Shown piece after piece: positions 37,607 to 46,724 of a stretch of 64,000 nucleotides of DNA. Position 1 is the first letter of the stretch. The number at the start of each line of letters is the position of its first letter. Position numbers and translations under genes: made by a program. The stretch is taken from positions 992,001 to 1,056,000 of the forward strand of contig NZ_CP092370.1 of NCBI RefSeq assembly GCF_028473145.1. Reading direction: 5' to 3'. This DNA is from Flavobacterium sp. CBA20B-1 (lineage in GTDB: Bacteria > Bacteroidota > Bacteroidia > Flavobacteriales > Flavobacteriaceae). Under the pieces are notes generated by a model. The model made no database searches and was not told the origin of the DNA. It saw only the letters and a list, made by a program, of their open reading frames with translations.

Positions 37607-37943
37607 AATATTTGTCTAATGACTCTTTTTTTTCGTTAAAAAATTTTCACAAAAATACAATAGTTTCCATTAATAATATAATATTTAGTACAGTTTTATC
37701 ATTTAATTTTCAACTTATAGTACGTTTGTGTTATTCCATTTTGGGGTGAATTTACTTAAATATTAACAATATCGTTTTTTAAAAGATTTTTTTTATTAAT
37801 TTGCTAAAAAACATCTTTAATTGCTTTTAATTTTTAAAAATATATAATTCAAAAAAACACTTCTGCTAAAACAAATCATGTATTTTTTAGCGTTAAGAAT
37901 GTTTTAACTGAATATTTAATATCTTAGCAAAAATACTAAAAAC
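37607..37943. other. 337-bp AT-rich intergenic region with divergent promoters
   Basis: No gene seen. For sucA there is a minus-strand TATTTTTG at 37650-37657, 43 nt upstream. For the small outer-membrane protein gene there are TATCTTAG at 37920-37927 (one mismatch to TAnnTTTG) and TACGTTTG at 37721-37728. No RNA gene or strong hairpin was recognised. Confidence 0.5.
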
Positions 37944-38477
37944 ATGAAAAAAATCATTTACGGAGTAAGCTTTTGTTTGCTAGCTACTTTTAATTTATTT
38001 GCACAGCAAGATACGTATCAACCAAAAAAAACGAATTTTTTTAGCGATGTGCAGTTTGGTGGTGGATTGGGCGTGGGCTTTGGCAGTGGTTTTACCAATA
38101 TTGCAGTTTCGCCTATGGCTTTAAAACCAATTACAGAACAATTTTCGGCTGGTTTGGGATTACAGTTTAATTATTTGCGTTCGAAAGGTTTTTACGAAAG
38201 TACTTCTTACGGTGCGAATATTCTGGGAATTTATAGTCCGGCAGAAATGATTCAGCTTTCAGCAGAGTTAGAACAGTTGCGTGTAAATAATACGCTGTGG
38301 CAAGATTTCGGCGGATCTAGCAAAATAGCTCAAAACTTTTGGAACACCGCTTTGTTTTTAGGTGCCGGTTACACGACTCAAAATGTTACTGTTGGTGTGC
38401 GCTACAATATTTTGTATAATGAAAATGATTTGGTTTACAACCAAGCTTGGATGCCTTTTATAAGAGTGTTCTTCTAG
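37944..38477 (+). CDS. Small outer-membrane beta-barrel-like protein
   Basis: 177 residues with signal peptide MKKIIYGVSFCLLATFNLFAQ. The mature part alternates glycine and aromatic residues in strands (GGGLGVGFGSGFTNIAVSPM, AGLGLQFNYLRS, FLGAGYTTQNVTVGVRYNI), ending FIRVFF, which is typical of an 8-stranded outer-membrane barrel. Homologues next to sucA are, as I recall, sometimes named alpha-ketoglutarate decarboxylase, but this sequence is far too short and lacks any ThDP site, so the name would be wrong. It is divergent from sucA and convergent with the polyprenyl synthase gene. Function unknown. Confidence 0.75.
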   Translation: MKKIIYGVSFCLLATFNLFAQQDTYQPKKTNFFSDVQFGGGLGVGFGSGFTNIAVSPMALKPITEQFSAGLGLQFNYLRSKGFYESTSYGANILGIYSPAEMIQLSAELEQLRVNNTLWQDFGGSSKIAQNFWNTALFLGAGYTTQNVTVGVRYNILYNENDLVYNQAWMPFIRVFF

Positions 38478-38481
38478 ATAA

Positions 38482-38515
38482 AAAAAATCTGAAACGTAAA
38501 TGTTTCAGATTTTTT
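38482..38515. terminator. Bidirectional hairpin terminator
   Basis: 14-bp perfect stem (38482-38495 with 38502-38515, loop GTAAAT) between convergent genes, with A-run left and T-run right. Confidence 0.9.
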
Positions 38516-38517
38516 AT

Positions 38518-39489
38518 TTATACTTTTCTGCTCATTAAAGCCAAGGCAAATCCTTTTAATTCTTTTTTGAAATGTTCTGGAATTTCTAAGGTTTCTAATT
38601 GCAACAAAGCTTTTTGGGTATATGTTTCAATTAACTGCTGCGTATCAGTGGTTGCTTGTGTTTTTTCAAACAAATCCTTAACGGCTGCTATCTTTTCTTG
38701 GCTACCTTCTTTATCTGTAAACCACTTTAAAAGCTGTTCTTTTTGCTCATCTGTTCCGTTTTCAAGCGCTTTCAGATACAAATAGGTTTTTTTGTTTTCT
38801 AAAATATCACCACCGATTTGCTTGCCAAAAGTGGCAGTATCGCCAAAAGCATCTAAATAATCATCTTGTAGCTGAAAAGCAATTCCCAAGTCGCGACCAA
38901 AATTATAAATCGCTCTTTTATTACTATCTGAAGATTTTGCTACAATAGCTCCCATTTCTAATGCAGCTCCCACCAAAACAGCTGTTTTGTATTCTATCAT
39001 TTTGATATACTCAGAAATACTAACATTGTTCCGGGTTTCAAAATTAATATCTAATTGCTGCCCTTCACAAACTTGTAAAGCCGTTTTGCTAAAAAGTTTT
39101 GCTAAGTCTTTAAAAATAGGCGGTGGATAGTTTTCAAAATATTGATAAGCCAAAATCAACATGGCATCTCCTGATAAAATCCCGGTGTTTAAGTCCCATT
39201 TTTCATGCACGGTTTCCTTTCCTCGTCGCAACGGAGCATCATCCATAATATCATCGTGTATCAACGAAAAATTGTGAAACATTTCTATCGCAATTGCCGC
39301 ATGAATGGCATCTTTTGGAGCAGCTCCGAAAATCTCTGCAGAGAAAAGGGTAAGTATTGGTCGCAAGCGCTTACCGCCCAAATTGGCAATATAGGCTATA
39401 GGCTCATAAAGCTCTTTAGGTTCTTTGCTAAAGTTTACTTGGTTGATATATTCGGCAACAGTGTTTTTATAATCAATGAAATTATTCAT
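38518..39489 (-). CDS. Polyprenyl diphosphate synthase family protein
   Basis: 323 residues of the trans-isoprenyl diphosphate synthase family. The first Asp-rich motif is DDIMDD (79-84) followed by LRRG, and the second is DDYLD in FQLQDDYLDAFGD; GGKRLRPIL (38-46) binds the diphosphate. The enzyme condenses IPP with allylic diphosphates, giving C15 to C20 or longer chains for quinones and carrier lipids. Chain length cannot be read with confidence: residues before the first motif are MFHNFSLIH. An ATG four codons upstream is possible; I chose 39489. Confidence 0.9.
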   Translation of the reverse strand: MNNFIDYKNTVAEYINQVNFSKEPKELYEPIAYIANLGGKRLRPILTLFSAEIFGAAPKDAIHAAIAIEMFHNFSLIHDDIMDDAPLRRGKETVHEKWDLNTGILSGDAMLILAYQYFENYPPPIFKDLAKLFSKTALQVCEGQQLDINFETRNNVSISEYIKMIEYKTAVLVGAALEMGAIVAKSSDSNKRAIYNFGRDLGIAFQLQDDYLDAFGDTATFGKQIGGDILENKKTYLYLKALENGTDEQKEQLLKWFTDKEGSQEKIAAVKDLFEKTQATTDTQQLIETYTQKALLQLETLEIPEHFKKELKGFALALMSRKV

Positions 39490-39576
39490 ATAGTGGATCA
39501 ACTTCGATTCGCGCTTACAAATGTAAACTAATTAATCTACTAAATAAAATTTTTTAAAAAACTTTGGAAACTTTTT

Positions 39577-39605
39577 TTGTACTTAAAGTTTCCTTTCTAT
39601 CTTTG
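39577..39605 (+). promoter_or_regulatory. Promoter of the TetR/RND efflux operon
   Basis: TTG (39577-39579), 18-nt spacer, TATCTTTG (39598-39605), 19 nt before the TetR start. Excellent match to the Bacteroidetes consensus; the TTG could be mistaken for a start codon. Confidence 0.75.
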
Positions 39606-39624
39606 CCAAAATTTTTTTGAACGA

Positions 39625-40233
39625 ATGAAAGAGACTGTATTAAAAAAATCTTTAGAATTATTCACCAAAAACGGCTTTAAATCGGTCACTATGGATGATA
39701 TTGCTAAGGAGTTGGGAATATCAAAAAAAACAATTTACCAACATTTTTCATCTAAAAATGATTTGGTAAAAGCAACGGTAGATTATGTGTTTGAATCGGC
39801 TACAAACAGAATGAATAGCATTGCAGGAAATTGCGAAACGCCCATTCATGAACATTTTGCCATGAAAAACTGCATTGCCGATTTGTTTGGCGGAAACGTA
39901 AAAGCAAGCACCATTTATCAATTTAACAAATATTACCCAAAACTGGCAGAACGCATCCAAAAAAAGAAACATGAAAACTATGATTTCACGATTTTGAGAA
40001 ACCTGCGCGATGGTGTGGCACAAGGGTATTACCGAAATGATATTGATATTGATTTTGTTGGAAAAATCTTTTTTGCGAGTTCTACCGCATTTTTTAACGA
40101 TGAAATGTTTATAAACCTGCAAAGCACACAATCTATAGACGAGCTAAACTACAAGTTTTTAGAATACCACATAAGGGGAATTGCAACCCCAAAAGGATTA
40201 GAAATATTAGAACAATTATTACAAAAATCATAA
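39625..40233 (+). CDS. TetR/AcrR family transcriptional regulator
   Basis: 202 residues. N-terminal helix-turn-helix (about 5-50) with VTMDDIAKELGISKKTIYQHFSSKNDLVKA, the typical TetR DNA-binding segment, followed by an all-helical ligand/dimerisation domain. The gene opens an operon with TolC, membrane-fusion and RND genes, so the protein most likely represses this efflux system and responds to its substrates. ATG 39625 is the start; an upstream TTG is part of the promoter. It lies 6 nt before the TolC gene. The ligand is not predictable. Confidence 0.9.
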   Translation: MKETVLKKSLELFTKNGFKSVTMDDIAKELGISKKTIYQHFSSKNDLVKATVDYVFESATNRMNSIAGNCETPIHEHFAMKNCIADLFGGNVKASTIYQFNKYYPKLAERIQKKKHENYDFTILRNLRDGVAQGYYRNDIDIDFVGKIFFASSTAFFNDEMFINLQSTQSIDELNYKFLEYHIRGIATPKGLEILEQLLQKS

Positions 40234-40239
40234 ATACAA

Positions 40240-41574
40240 ATGAAATATAAAGTTTCGATTTTATTAGCGTTTTTAGGTTTCTTTGCCCAAGCACAAGAAC
40301 AATTAACGCTTAAAGATGCGGTTAATTATGCTTTGCAAAATAAGGCCGAAGCCGTGAAAGCCCGTTTAGACGTGGAAAACAGCGAATACCAGATCGATGA
40401 AGTTCGGGCAAGTGCTTTACCGCAGATTAGTGCAAACGGCGGCTTAACCTACAATGCCATTATTCAAAAAAGTGCTGTTCCAGGAGAATTTTTTGGGCAA
40501 GGCGATGGAATTGTAATGATTCCTTTTGGATTGCCTTGGCAAACAAATGCTGCAGTATCTCTGAATCAGCAATTATTTAACCAAGCCGTTTTTACGGGTT
40601 TAAAAGCTGCAAAAACTACCAGAGAGTTTTATAAAATAAACGCGCAATTAACCGAAGAACAGGTTATTGAAAAGGTGGCCAACAGTTATTTCGAAGCATA
40701 TAAAACCGATTCGCAGATAAAAACTATTGATAAAACTATTGCCAACACTACCCGCGTGCGCGATGTTATTAAAAGTTTGTTTGATAATGGTTTGGCAAAA
40801 AAAATTGATTTAGACCGCACAGAGGTTGCTTTGAACAATTTAAAAGGAACCCGCCAGCAACTTGTAAATGCCTTGCAATTGCAAGAAAATGCGTTGAAAT
40901 ACTTAATTGGTATGGATATGAATCAGGATATTGAATTGCCAAACAACACCTTCGAGGTGACAAAACACGCTTTGGTGGACGAATCTGTAACGATTGAAAA
41001 CAGAACTGAAATTCAATTATTAGAAAAACAAACCGAATTATTAACACTAAACAAAAAAGCAATTGAAGCACAAGGCTATCCAAGTTTAAGCATTAATGCT
41101 ACTTATGGTTATTTAGGTTTTGGTGAAAAACTACCTTGGTTTCAAACGCTTCCAAATGCAGCTTGGTCTAACTTTTCATCGATTGGTTTAAATTTAAACA
41201 TTCCTATTTTTAATGGTGGATCTGTAAAAGCAAAAGTAAAACAAGCACAGGTTGCCCTTGATCGTTTAGAAGCAGACAAGCGCGATGTTCGTTTAGGACT
41301 GGATATGTCTTTAAAAAACGCAATAACACAGTTAAACAATTCTTTAATCACACTCAACATTCAAAAAGAAAATGTGAATTTGGCTAAAGAAGTTTTAGAC
41401 AATATAGAAAACAACTACAAATTTGGATTGGCAACTTTAACCGATTTGTTAGACGCAGAAACGCAATATGCCGATGCACAAAACAATCACACCAACGCTT
41501 TACTAGATTATAAGGTTGCCGAAATTCAACTAATTAAAGCAAAAGGAGCATTAAAATCATTAACAGAAGAATAA
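40240..41574 (+). CDS. TolC-family outer-membrane efflux channel
   Basis: 444 residues with signal peptide (KVSILLAFLGFFAQAQ). It shows the duplicated OEP pattern: LKDAVNYALQNKAEAVKARLDVENSEYQ near the start, and later NNYKFGLATLTDLLDAETQYADAQNNHTNALLDYKVAEIQL, the coiled-coil region of the TolC trimer. It forms the exit duct of the tripartite pump. It lies 6 nt after the TetR gene and is followed within 18 nt by the membrane fusion gene, so all are cotranscribed. No lipobox, unlike CusC/OprM-type members. Confidence 0.92.
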   Translation: MKYKVSILLAFLGFFAQAQEQLTLKDAVNYALQNKAEAVKARLDVENSEYQIDEVRASALPQISANGGLTYNAIIQKSAVPGEFFGQGDGIVMIPFGLPWQTNAAVSLNQQLFNQAVFTGLKAAKTTREFYKINAQLTEEQVIEKVANSYFEAYKTDSQIKTIDKTIANTTRVRDVIKSLFDNGLAKKIDLDRTEVALNNLKGTRQQLVNALQLQENALKYLIGMDMNQDIELPNNTFEVTKHALVDESVTIENRTEIQLLEKQTELLTLNKKAIEAQGYPSLSINATYGYLGFGEKLPWFQTLPNAAWSNFSSIGLNLNIPIFNGGSVKAKVKQAQVALDRLEADKRDVRLGLDMSLKNAITQLNNSLITLNIQKENVNLAKEVLDNIENNYKFGLATLTDLLDAETQYADAQNNHTNALLDYKVAEIQLIKAKGALKSLTEE

Positions 41575-41592
41575 AACTAATTGCATTTAAAC

Positions 41593-42651
41593 ATGAAAAA
41601 AGTCATTATAACAGGAGTAATAATAATTGCCGCTTTAGCAGGAATTATGTACGTTTTAAATAATCACAAAGAATCAAACGAAGCACAAACCGCTGTTGTT
41701 GCAGAAAAAAATAATGCGGTAACAGTACGTGTTGAAACAGCCGATTTTAAAGAAGTAAACGGTGAATACATTGCAAACGGCGTTTTTGTTCCTAAACAAG
41801 AAGTAAAAATTTCTACCGAAGTACCGGGCAGAGTAACACGCGTTTTGGTTTCTGAAGGATCTCGCGTTAGTGCCGGACAAACATTAGCGGTTATTAAAGC
41901 AGACCAACAAAACGTAAACCTTAGCAATGCACAAGCGGTTTACAACAATGCAAAAGCAGAAGTTGCACGCTTTGAAAGTGCTTATGCAACAGGCGGTGTT
42001 ACCAAACAACAGTTAGACCAAATGAAACTGCAATTGGTAAACGCTAAAAACAATTTGCAAAGCGCACAACTTAATGCAGGCGATGTAAACATTAAAGCAT
42101 CCTTTTCTGGTATTGTAAACAAAAAAAGCGTAGAGCCAGGTTTTTATGCCAATCCGGGCGTAGAATTGTTTGAAATCGTAAATGTATCTACCTTAAAATT
42201 AAAAGTAAATGTAGATGAAAAAAATATTGCCTCTTTAAAATTAGGTCAAAGCTATAAAGTGGAATCGCCAGTTGTGGCAGATAAAGAATTCACAGGGAAA
42301 ATTACATTCATTGCTCCAAAGGCAGATGCCAGCTTAAATTTCCCGGTAGAATTAGAGATTCAAAACAATGCTGCCAACGATTTAAAAGCGGGTATGTATG
42401 GGAATGCCTATTTTGGAAACAGCCAAATGGCCAATGTGTTAATTATACCTAGAAATGCTTTTGTGGGTTCTGTGAGTTCTAATAAAGTATTTGTTTACAA
42501 AGACGGAAAAGCCGTTTTAACCACAGTTGTTGCCGGAAGAACTTTCGGTGAATCTATCGAAGTGGTATCAGGAATTGAAAAAGGCACACAAGTAATCACA
42601 TCCGGACAAATAAATTTAGCCGACGGAACGGCCGTAAAAGTCATTAAATAA
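41593..42651 (+). CDS. RND efflux periplasmic adaptor (membrane fusion protein)
   Basis: 352 residues. An N-terminal membrane anchor (KVIITGVIIIAALAGIMYVL) is followed by the biotinyl/lipoyl-like half-motif (VKISTEVPGRVTRVLVSEGSRV), an alpha-hairpin (NLSNAQAVYNNAKAEVARFE ... LNAGDVNIKASFSGIVNKKSVEPGFYANPG) and a beta-barrel domain. It bridges the RND pump and the TolC channel. I take ATG 41593; the TTG four codons earlier is less likely. A 74-bp gap separates it from the permease gene. Confidence 0.92.
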   Translation: MKKVIITGVIIIAALAGIMYVLNNHKESNEAQTAVVAEKNNAVTVRVETADFKEVNGEYIANGVFVPKQEVKISTEVPGRVTRVLVSEGSRVSAGQTLAVIKADQQNVNLSNAQAVYNNAKAEVARFESAYATGGVTKQQLDQMKLQLVNAKNNLQSAQLNAGDVNIKASFSGIVNKKSVEPGFYANPGVELFEIVNVSTLKLKVNVDEKNIASLKLGQSYKVESPVVADKEFTGKITFIAPKADASLNFPVELEIQNNAANDLKAGMYGNAYFGNSQMANVLIIPRNAFVGSVSSNKVFVYKDGKAVLTTVVAGRTFGESIEVVSGIEKGTQVITSGQINLADGTAVKVIK

Positions 42652-42725
42652 ATGAGCTGTAAGCTGTCTGCTATAAGTACCTTGCTTATTGCCCAAAGCT
42701 TATCGCCTAAAAAGCAAAAATATCA

Positions 42726-45700
42726 ATGAAAATATCTGAAATATCAATAAAAAGACCCAGTGTAATCATCGTGATGTTCATGTTATTACTTTTGGGTGGA
42801 ATTGGCTCCTACTTAAGTTTAGGTTATGAGTTGATCCCGAAATTCGACGTGAATGTAATCACCGTTCAAACCATTTATCCAGGTGCAGCTCCGTCTGAAG
42901 TTGAAACATCGGTTACCAAAGTGATAGAAGATGCGGTTTCTTCGCTTGAAAATGTAAAGAAAATTGAATCAAAATCAATGGAAAGTGTTTCGGTGGTGAT
43001 GATTACCCTAAACACTGGTGCCGACGTAAACTTTTTGCTTACCGATGCACAAAGAAAAATTAATGCGGTGGTAAACGATTTGCCCGATGATGCTGAAACA
43101 CCAGCTTTGAGCAAATTCTCGTTAGACGATGTTCCCATTATGAACCTTTCGGTGACATCAAACCTCACCGAAAAAGAATTGTATGATTTATTAGACCAAA
43201 AAATTCAACCGGTTTTTGCACGTACAACCGGTGTGGCAAAAGTAGATTTGGTTGGTGGTGAAGAACGAGAAATACAAGTAAGCATCAATCCAGAAAAACT
43301 GGCAGGTTATGGGTTAACTATTAGTCAAGTGCAGCAAATTTTGGCGGCATCGAACATGGATTTCCCAACCGGAAATATCAAAACGCGCAATAATCAAACC
43401 ACCATTCGTTTGTCTGGTAAGTTCACTTCATTAGAACAAATGCGCAATTTACCGCTCACCACGCCAACCGGAACCATGATTCGCTTAAGCGACATTGCCG
43501 ATGTGCAAGATGGTATTAAAGATGTGGAAAAAATTGCACGTATCAATCAAACCAACACCATTTTAATGCAGGTTTACAAACAATCTGATGCAAATGCTGT
43601 GGAAGTATCTGATTTGGTAAAGAAAACTATTGAAACTGTTCAAACCGATTATAAAGAACAAAATGTTAACATATTAATTGCTTCCGATTCTACGGATTAT
43701 ACCATTAGTGCAGCAGACCACGTAATGCTCGATTTAGGAATTGCAGTAGCATTGGTAGCTTTTATCATGTTGTTTTTCTTACACAGTTTGCGCGATGCCG
43801 CTATTGCAACATTCGCCATTCCGCTGTCGTTAATTGCAACGTTTATTGGTTTAAAATTATTTGGATATACTTTAAACTTAATGTCGCTCTTAGGATTGTC
43901 GTTAGTGGTAGGTATTTTGGTGGATGATGCCATTGTGGTTATCGAAAACATTCACCGCCACATGGAAATGGGAAAAAACAAAGTACGCGCAGCATTTGAT
44001 GGTACTAAAGAAATCGGATTCACGGTTACAGCCATCACGTTGGTTATTGTGGTTGTATTCCTACCAATTGCGATGAGTAGCGGTTTAGTATCCGATATTT
44101 TACGTCAATTTTGTGTTACAGTAGTTATCGCCACCTTATTGTCGTTGTTGGTTTCGTTTACCGTTGTGCCGTGGTTGTATTCTCGTTTCGGAAAATTATC
44201 ACACATCAGCAAAAATTCGCTTTTTGGTAGAATTTTGCACGGATTTGAAGCCGGATTAACCAAATTAACCAACGGAATATCAGGTATTTTGGAATGGTCG
44301 TTAAAACATTGGTTCAATAAATTAATTACTTTGCTAATAACTTTGGCTCTTTTTGTAGGATCAATATTACTTCTTTTTACAGGATACATCGGTGGAAGTT
44401 TCTTCCCTGGAAACGATAAAGAAGAATTGTTTTTACAGTTTGAATTACCAAAAGATGCATCAATCGAGCAAACCAATTTACTTACCCAAAAAGCAGAGGC
44501 GTATCTTTCTAAAAAACCAGAAATAGAAAAAATGATTACTACCGTTGGGCAAGCTTCAGACGGTATGATGACAACTTCTGGTACCAAATATAAATCGGAA
44601 ATACAAATTTATCTGCAAGACGGTCACAAGAAAAAAGAACCAACAAAGGTTTATGCTGCCAAATTAAAACGAGAAATGGAGCGTGAATTGGTTGGTGTAA
44701 AAGTGAAAACCGTTGAAGTGGGCATCATGGGTGCCGAACAAGCGCCGTTAATGCTTACCGTAATTGCATCGAACCAAAAAGATGCATTAGAATATGCTGA
44801 AAAAGCAGCCGACTTATTACGAAAAATCCCAGGTTCAAACGAAGTACGTTTAACTTCTGAAGACGGAAACCCTGAAGTTGTGGTGAAATTAGATCGCGAT
44901 AAAATGAATGCTTTAGGCTTAAACGTAGCCACAGTGGGTATGACCATGCAGACTGCTTTTGCCGGAAATACCGATACCAAATACCGTGCAGGTGACACCG
45001 AATATGACATTAACATTCGATACGATGAAATAGGTCGCGGTACTATGGAAGATGTAAAAAGCTTAAAATTCATTAATCAACAAGGACAAACCATTCAGTT
45101 GGAACAATTTGCAGATATCAGCTATGGATCTGGTCCCACATTATTAGAACGTCGCGATAAATCGCCAGCAGTATCTGTTCAAGCGCAAGTTGTTGGTAAA
45201 TCGGAAGGTGATATAGCAACAGAATGGGAAGAACAATTTTCTAAATTGAAATTGAAACCAGGGGTTGCTTTCAAATGGGGTGGTAACAAAGAAAACCAAG
45301 ACGAAGGTTTTGGTACATTAGGTATCGCTTTATTAGCTTCGATTTTATTGGTATATGCAGTTATGGTGATTTTGTATGATAGTTTCTCTAAACCATTTAT
45401 CATCTTATTCTCTATCCCACTTTCTTTTATTGGTGCTTTATTATTCTTAGCGCTAACCAACGAAACCCTAAACATCTTTACCATTTTAGGTATTATCATG
45501 TTGATTGGTTTGGTGGCGAAAAACGCTATTATGTTGGTAGATTTTGCTAACCATAAAAAAGAATTGGGCTACAGTACTTATGATGCTTTAGTGGCAGCAA
45601 ATCATGCCCGCTTCCGTCCTATTCTTATGACAACGATTGCAATGGTTATTGGTATGATGCCGATTGCATTGGCACAAGGCGACGGGTCTGATTTTAACCG

Positions 45701-45902
45701 AGGTTTGGCTATTGTAATTATTGGTGGATTGATTTCGTCTTTATTCCTTACCTTAATTATTGTACCGGTGGTGTATGCTATTTTTGATGGAATCGGAAGA
45801 AGATTAAGAAGAGGTCCGAAAACAGATTACGCTGAATTAATGGAAGCAGATTATGAAGCAAATGAAAATTATGTGGACGAATTTGGCGAAAAACAAAGCT
45901 AG
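42726..45902 (+). CDS. RND family multidrug/cation efflux permease
   Basis: 1058 residues, the full AcrB size. It has 12 predicted transmembrane segments, with the proton-relay acidic pair in TM4 (VVGILVDDAIVVIENIHRH), porter loops of the AcrB fold, and SIKRPSVIIVMFMLLLLGGIGSYL at the N-terminus. It pumps substrates from the periplasm to the exterior using the proton gradient, with the adjacent adaptor and TolC proteins. Specificity is unknown; HAE1-like rather than metal-efflux type is likely, as CusA-type methionine clusters are not evident. It ends in a strong bidirectional terminator. Confidence 0.95.
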   Translation: MKISEISIKRPSVIIVMFMLLLLGGIGSYLSLGYELIPKFDVNVITVQTIYPGAAPSEVETSVTKVIEDAVSSLENVKKIESKSMESVSVVMITLNTGADVNFLLTDAQRKINAVVNDLPDDAETPALSKFSLDDVPIMNLSVTSNLTEKELYDLLDQKIQPVFARTTGVAKVDLVGGEEREIQVSINPEKLAGYGLTISQVQQILAASNMDFPTGNIKTRNNQTTIRLSGKFTSLEQMRNLPLTTPTGTMIRLSDIADVQDGIKDVEKIARINQTNTILMQVYKQSDANAVEVSDLVKKTIETVQTDYKEQNVNILIASDSTDYTISAADHVMLDLGIAVALVAFIMLFFLHSLRDAAIATFAIPLSLIATFIGLKLFGYTLNLMSLLGLSLVVGILVDDAIVVIENIHRHMEMGKNKVRAAFDGTKEIGFTVTAITLVIVVVFLPIAMSSGLVSDILRQFCVTVVIATLLSLLVSFTVVPWLYSRFGKLSHISKNSLFGRILHGFEAGLTKLTNGISGILEWSLKHWFNKLITLLITLALFVGSILLLFTGYIGGSFFPGNDKEELFLQFELPKDASIEQTNLLTQKAEAYLSKKPEIEKMITTVGQASDGMMTTSGTKYKSEIQIYLQDGHKKKEPTKVYAAKLKREMERELVGVKVKTVEVGIMGAEQAPLMLTVIASNQKDALEYAEKAADLLRKIPGSNEVRLTSEDGNPEVVVKLDRDKMNALGLNVATVGMTMQTAFAGNTDTKYRAGDTEYDINIRYDEIGRGTMEDVKSLKFINQQGQTIQLEQFADISYGSGPTLLERRDKSPAVSVQAQVVGKSEGDIATEWEEQFSKLKLKPGVAFKWGGNKENQDEGFGTLGIALLASILLVYAVMVILYDSFSKPFIILFSIPLSFIGALLFLALTNETLNIFTILGIIMLIGLVAKNAIMLVDFANHKKELGYSTYDALVAANHARFRPILMTTIAMVIGMMPIALAQGDGSDFNRGLAIVIIGGLISSLFLTLIIVPVVYAIFDGIGRRLRRGPKTDYAELMEADYEANENYVDEFGEKQS

Positions 45903-45922
45903 TTAGTTTGTTAATTATATAG

Positions 45923-45961
45923 AAAAAGCCGGCTCAGAATTAAATTTTGAGCCGGCTTTTT
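45923..45961. terminator. Bidirectional hairpin terminator
   Basis: 14-bp GC-rich perfect stem (45923-45936 with 45948-45961, core GCCGGCTCA) between the convergent RND and HAD genes, with a T-run right and an A-run left. Confidence 0.93.
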
Positions 45962-45964
45962 TTT

Positions 45965-46621
45965 TTATTTCAAACTCTTTATAAAATCAGCATTAACTTT
46001 AAAAAAATCATCGACTAAAATACTGGCACCTTCTAAATTTTGAAGTTTTGAGTTTTCACTGTTGTATCCCAAACAATAAATTCCGGCAGCGCAAGCCGCT
46101 TTTACACCATTTGTACTGTCTTCTATAACAATACATTCTTCTTTTTTATTTTTAGATAAAGACGCTGCATGTATAAAAATAGTAGGGTCGGGTTTTGATT
46201 TCACAAAATCTTCCCCACTCACTTTATGAGAAAAATAATCGTTCAAGTTAAATCGATTAAAAACTCGGCTAATCGTACTTTTAGAAGCCGATGAAGCCAA
46301 AATCAGCTCCACATCACTTGCGTGCAAATCTTTGATTAAGTTTTCAACTCCGGCAATTAGTTCCAAATCGGGCTTTGTATCAAACGCATCATTAAAAAGT
46401 GAACGTTTGCGTTGTATTAAATCTTCCACTTCCTGATCCAAGCCAAATTGATCTTTCAATTTTTGAAAAACATTTCGTGTAGAATTCCCCGTAAAAGTAG
46501 CATATAATTCTTCAGAAACATCAATTCCTAACTCTTCAAAATGCTTAAAGTAAGCATATTTATGCACAGGTTCTGTATCAACAATCACCCCGTCCATATC
46601 AAAAATAACGGTTTTAACCAT
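45965..46621 (-). CDS. HAD-superfamily phosphatase/phosphomutase-like protein
   Basis: 218 residues. HAD motif I is FDMDGVIVDTE (D8 nucleophile, D10 acid/base), motif II ASSASKSTI, motif III K in KSKPDPTIF and motif IV VIEDSTNGVKAA. The cap is the helical type common in beta-phosphoglucomutase and sugar phosphatases. It probably acts on a small phosphorylated metabolite in the cytosol; the substrate is not predictable. It stands alone between a terminator and the divergent rRNA methyltransferase gene. A -7-like box TAAATTTG lies at 46638-46645. Confidence 0.88.
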   Translation of the reverse strand: MVKTVIFDMDGVIVDTEPVHKYAYFKHFEELGIDVSEELYATFTGNSTRNVFQKLKDQFGLDQEVEDLIQRKRSLFNDAFDTKPDLELIAGVENLIKDLHASDVELILASSASKSTISRVFNRFNLNDYFSHKVSGEDFVKSKPDPTIFIHAASLSKNKKEECIVIEDSTNGVKAACAAGIYCLGYNSENSKLQNLEGASILVDDFFKVNADFIKSLK

Positions 46622-46692
46622 ATAATAAATATTTATGCAAATTTACGCAAAGCTTATGTAAAAAAATTATTTCAGAACCAACATATAAATTG

Positions 46693-46700
46693 TAACTTTG
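46693..46700 (+). promoter_or_regulatory. Putative -7 box of the RsmB-like gene
   Basis: TAACTTTG fits TAnnTTTG, 24 nt upstream of the start codon. The -33 region reads TTC, not TTG, at 19-nt spacing. Confidence 0.5.
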
Positions 46701-46724
46701 TAGGCTTATTTTTCAAATAAAAAA

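Noticed and set aside
44105-44587. Open frame of 160 codons on the minus strand inside the RND permease gene
   Set aside because: It is opposite a well-conserved pump gene and its protein has no coherent hydrophobic or globular pattern.
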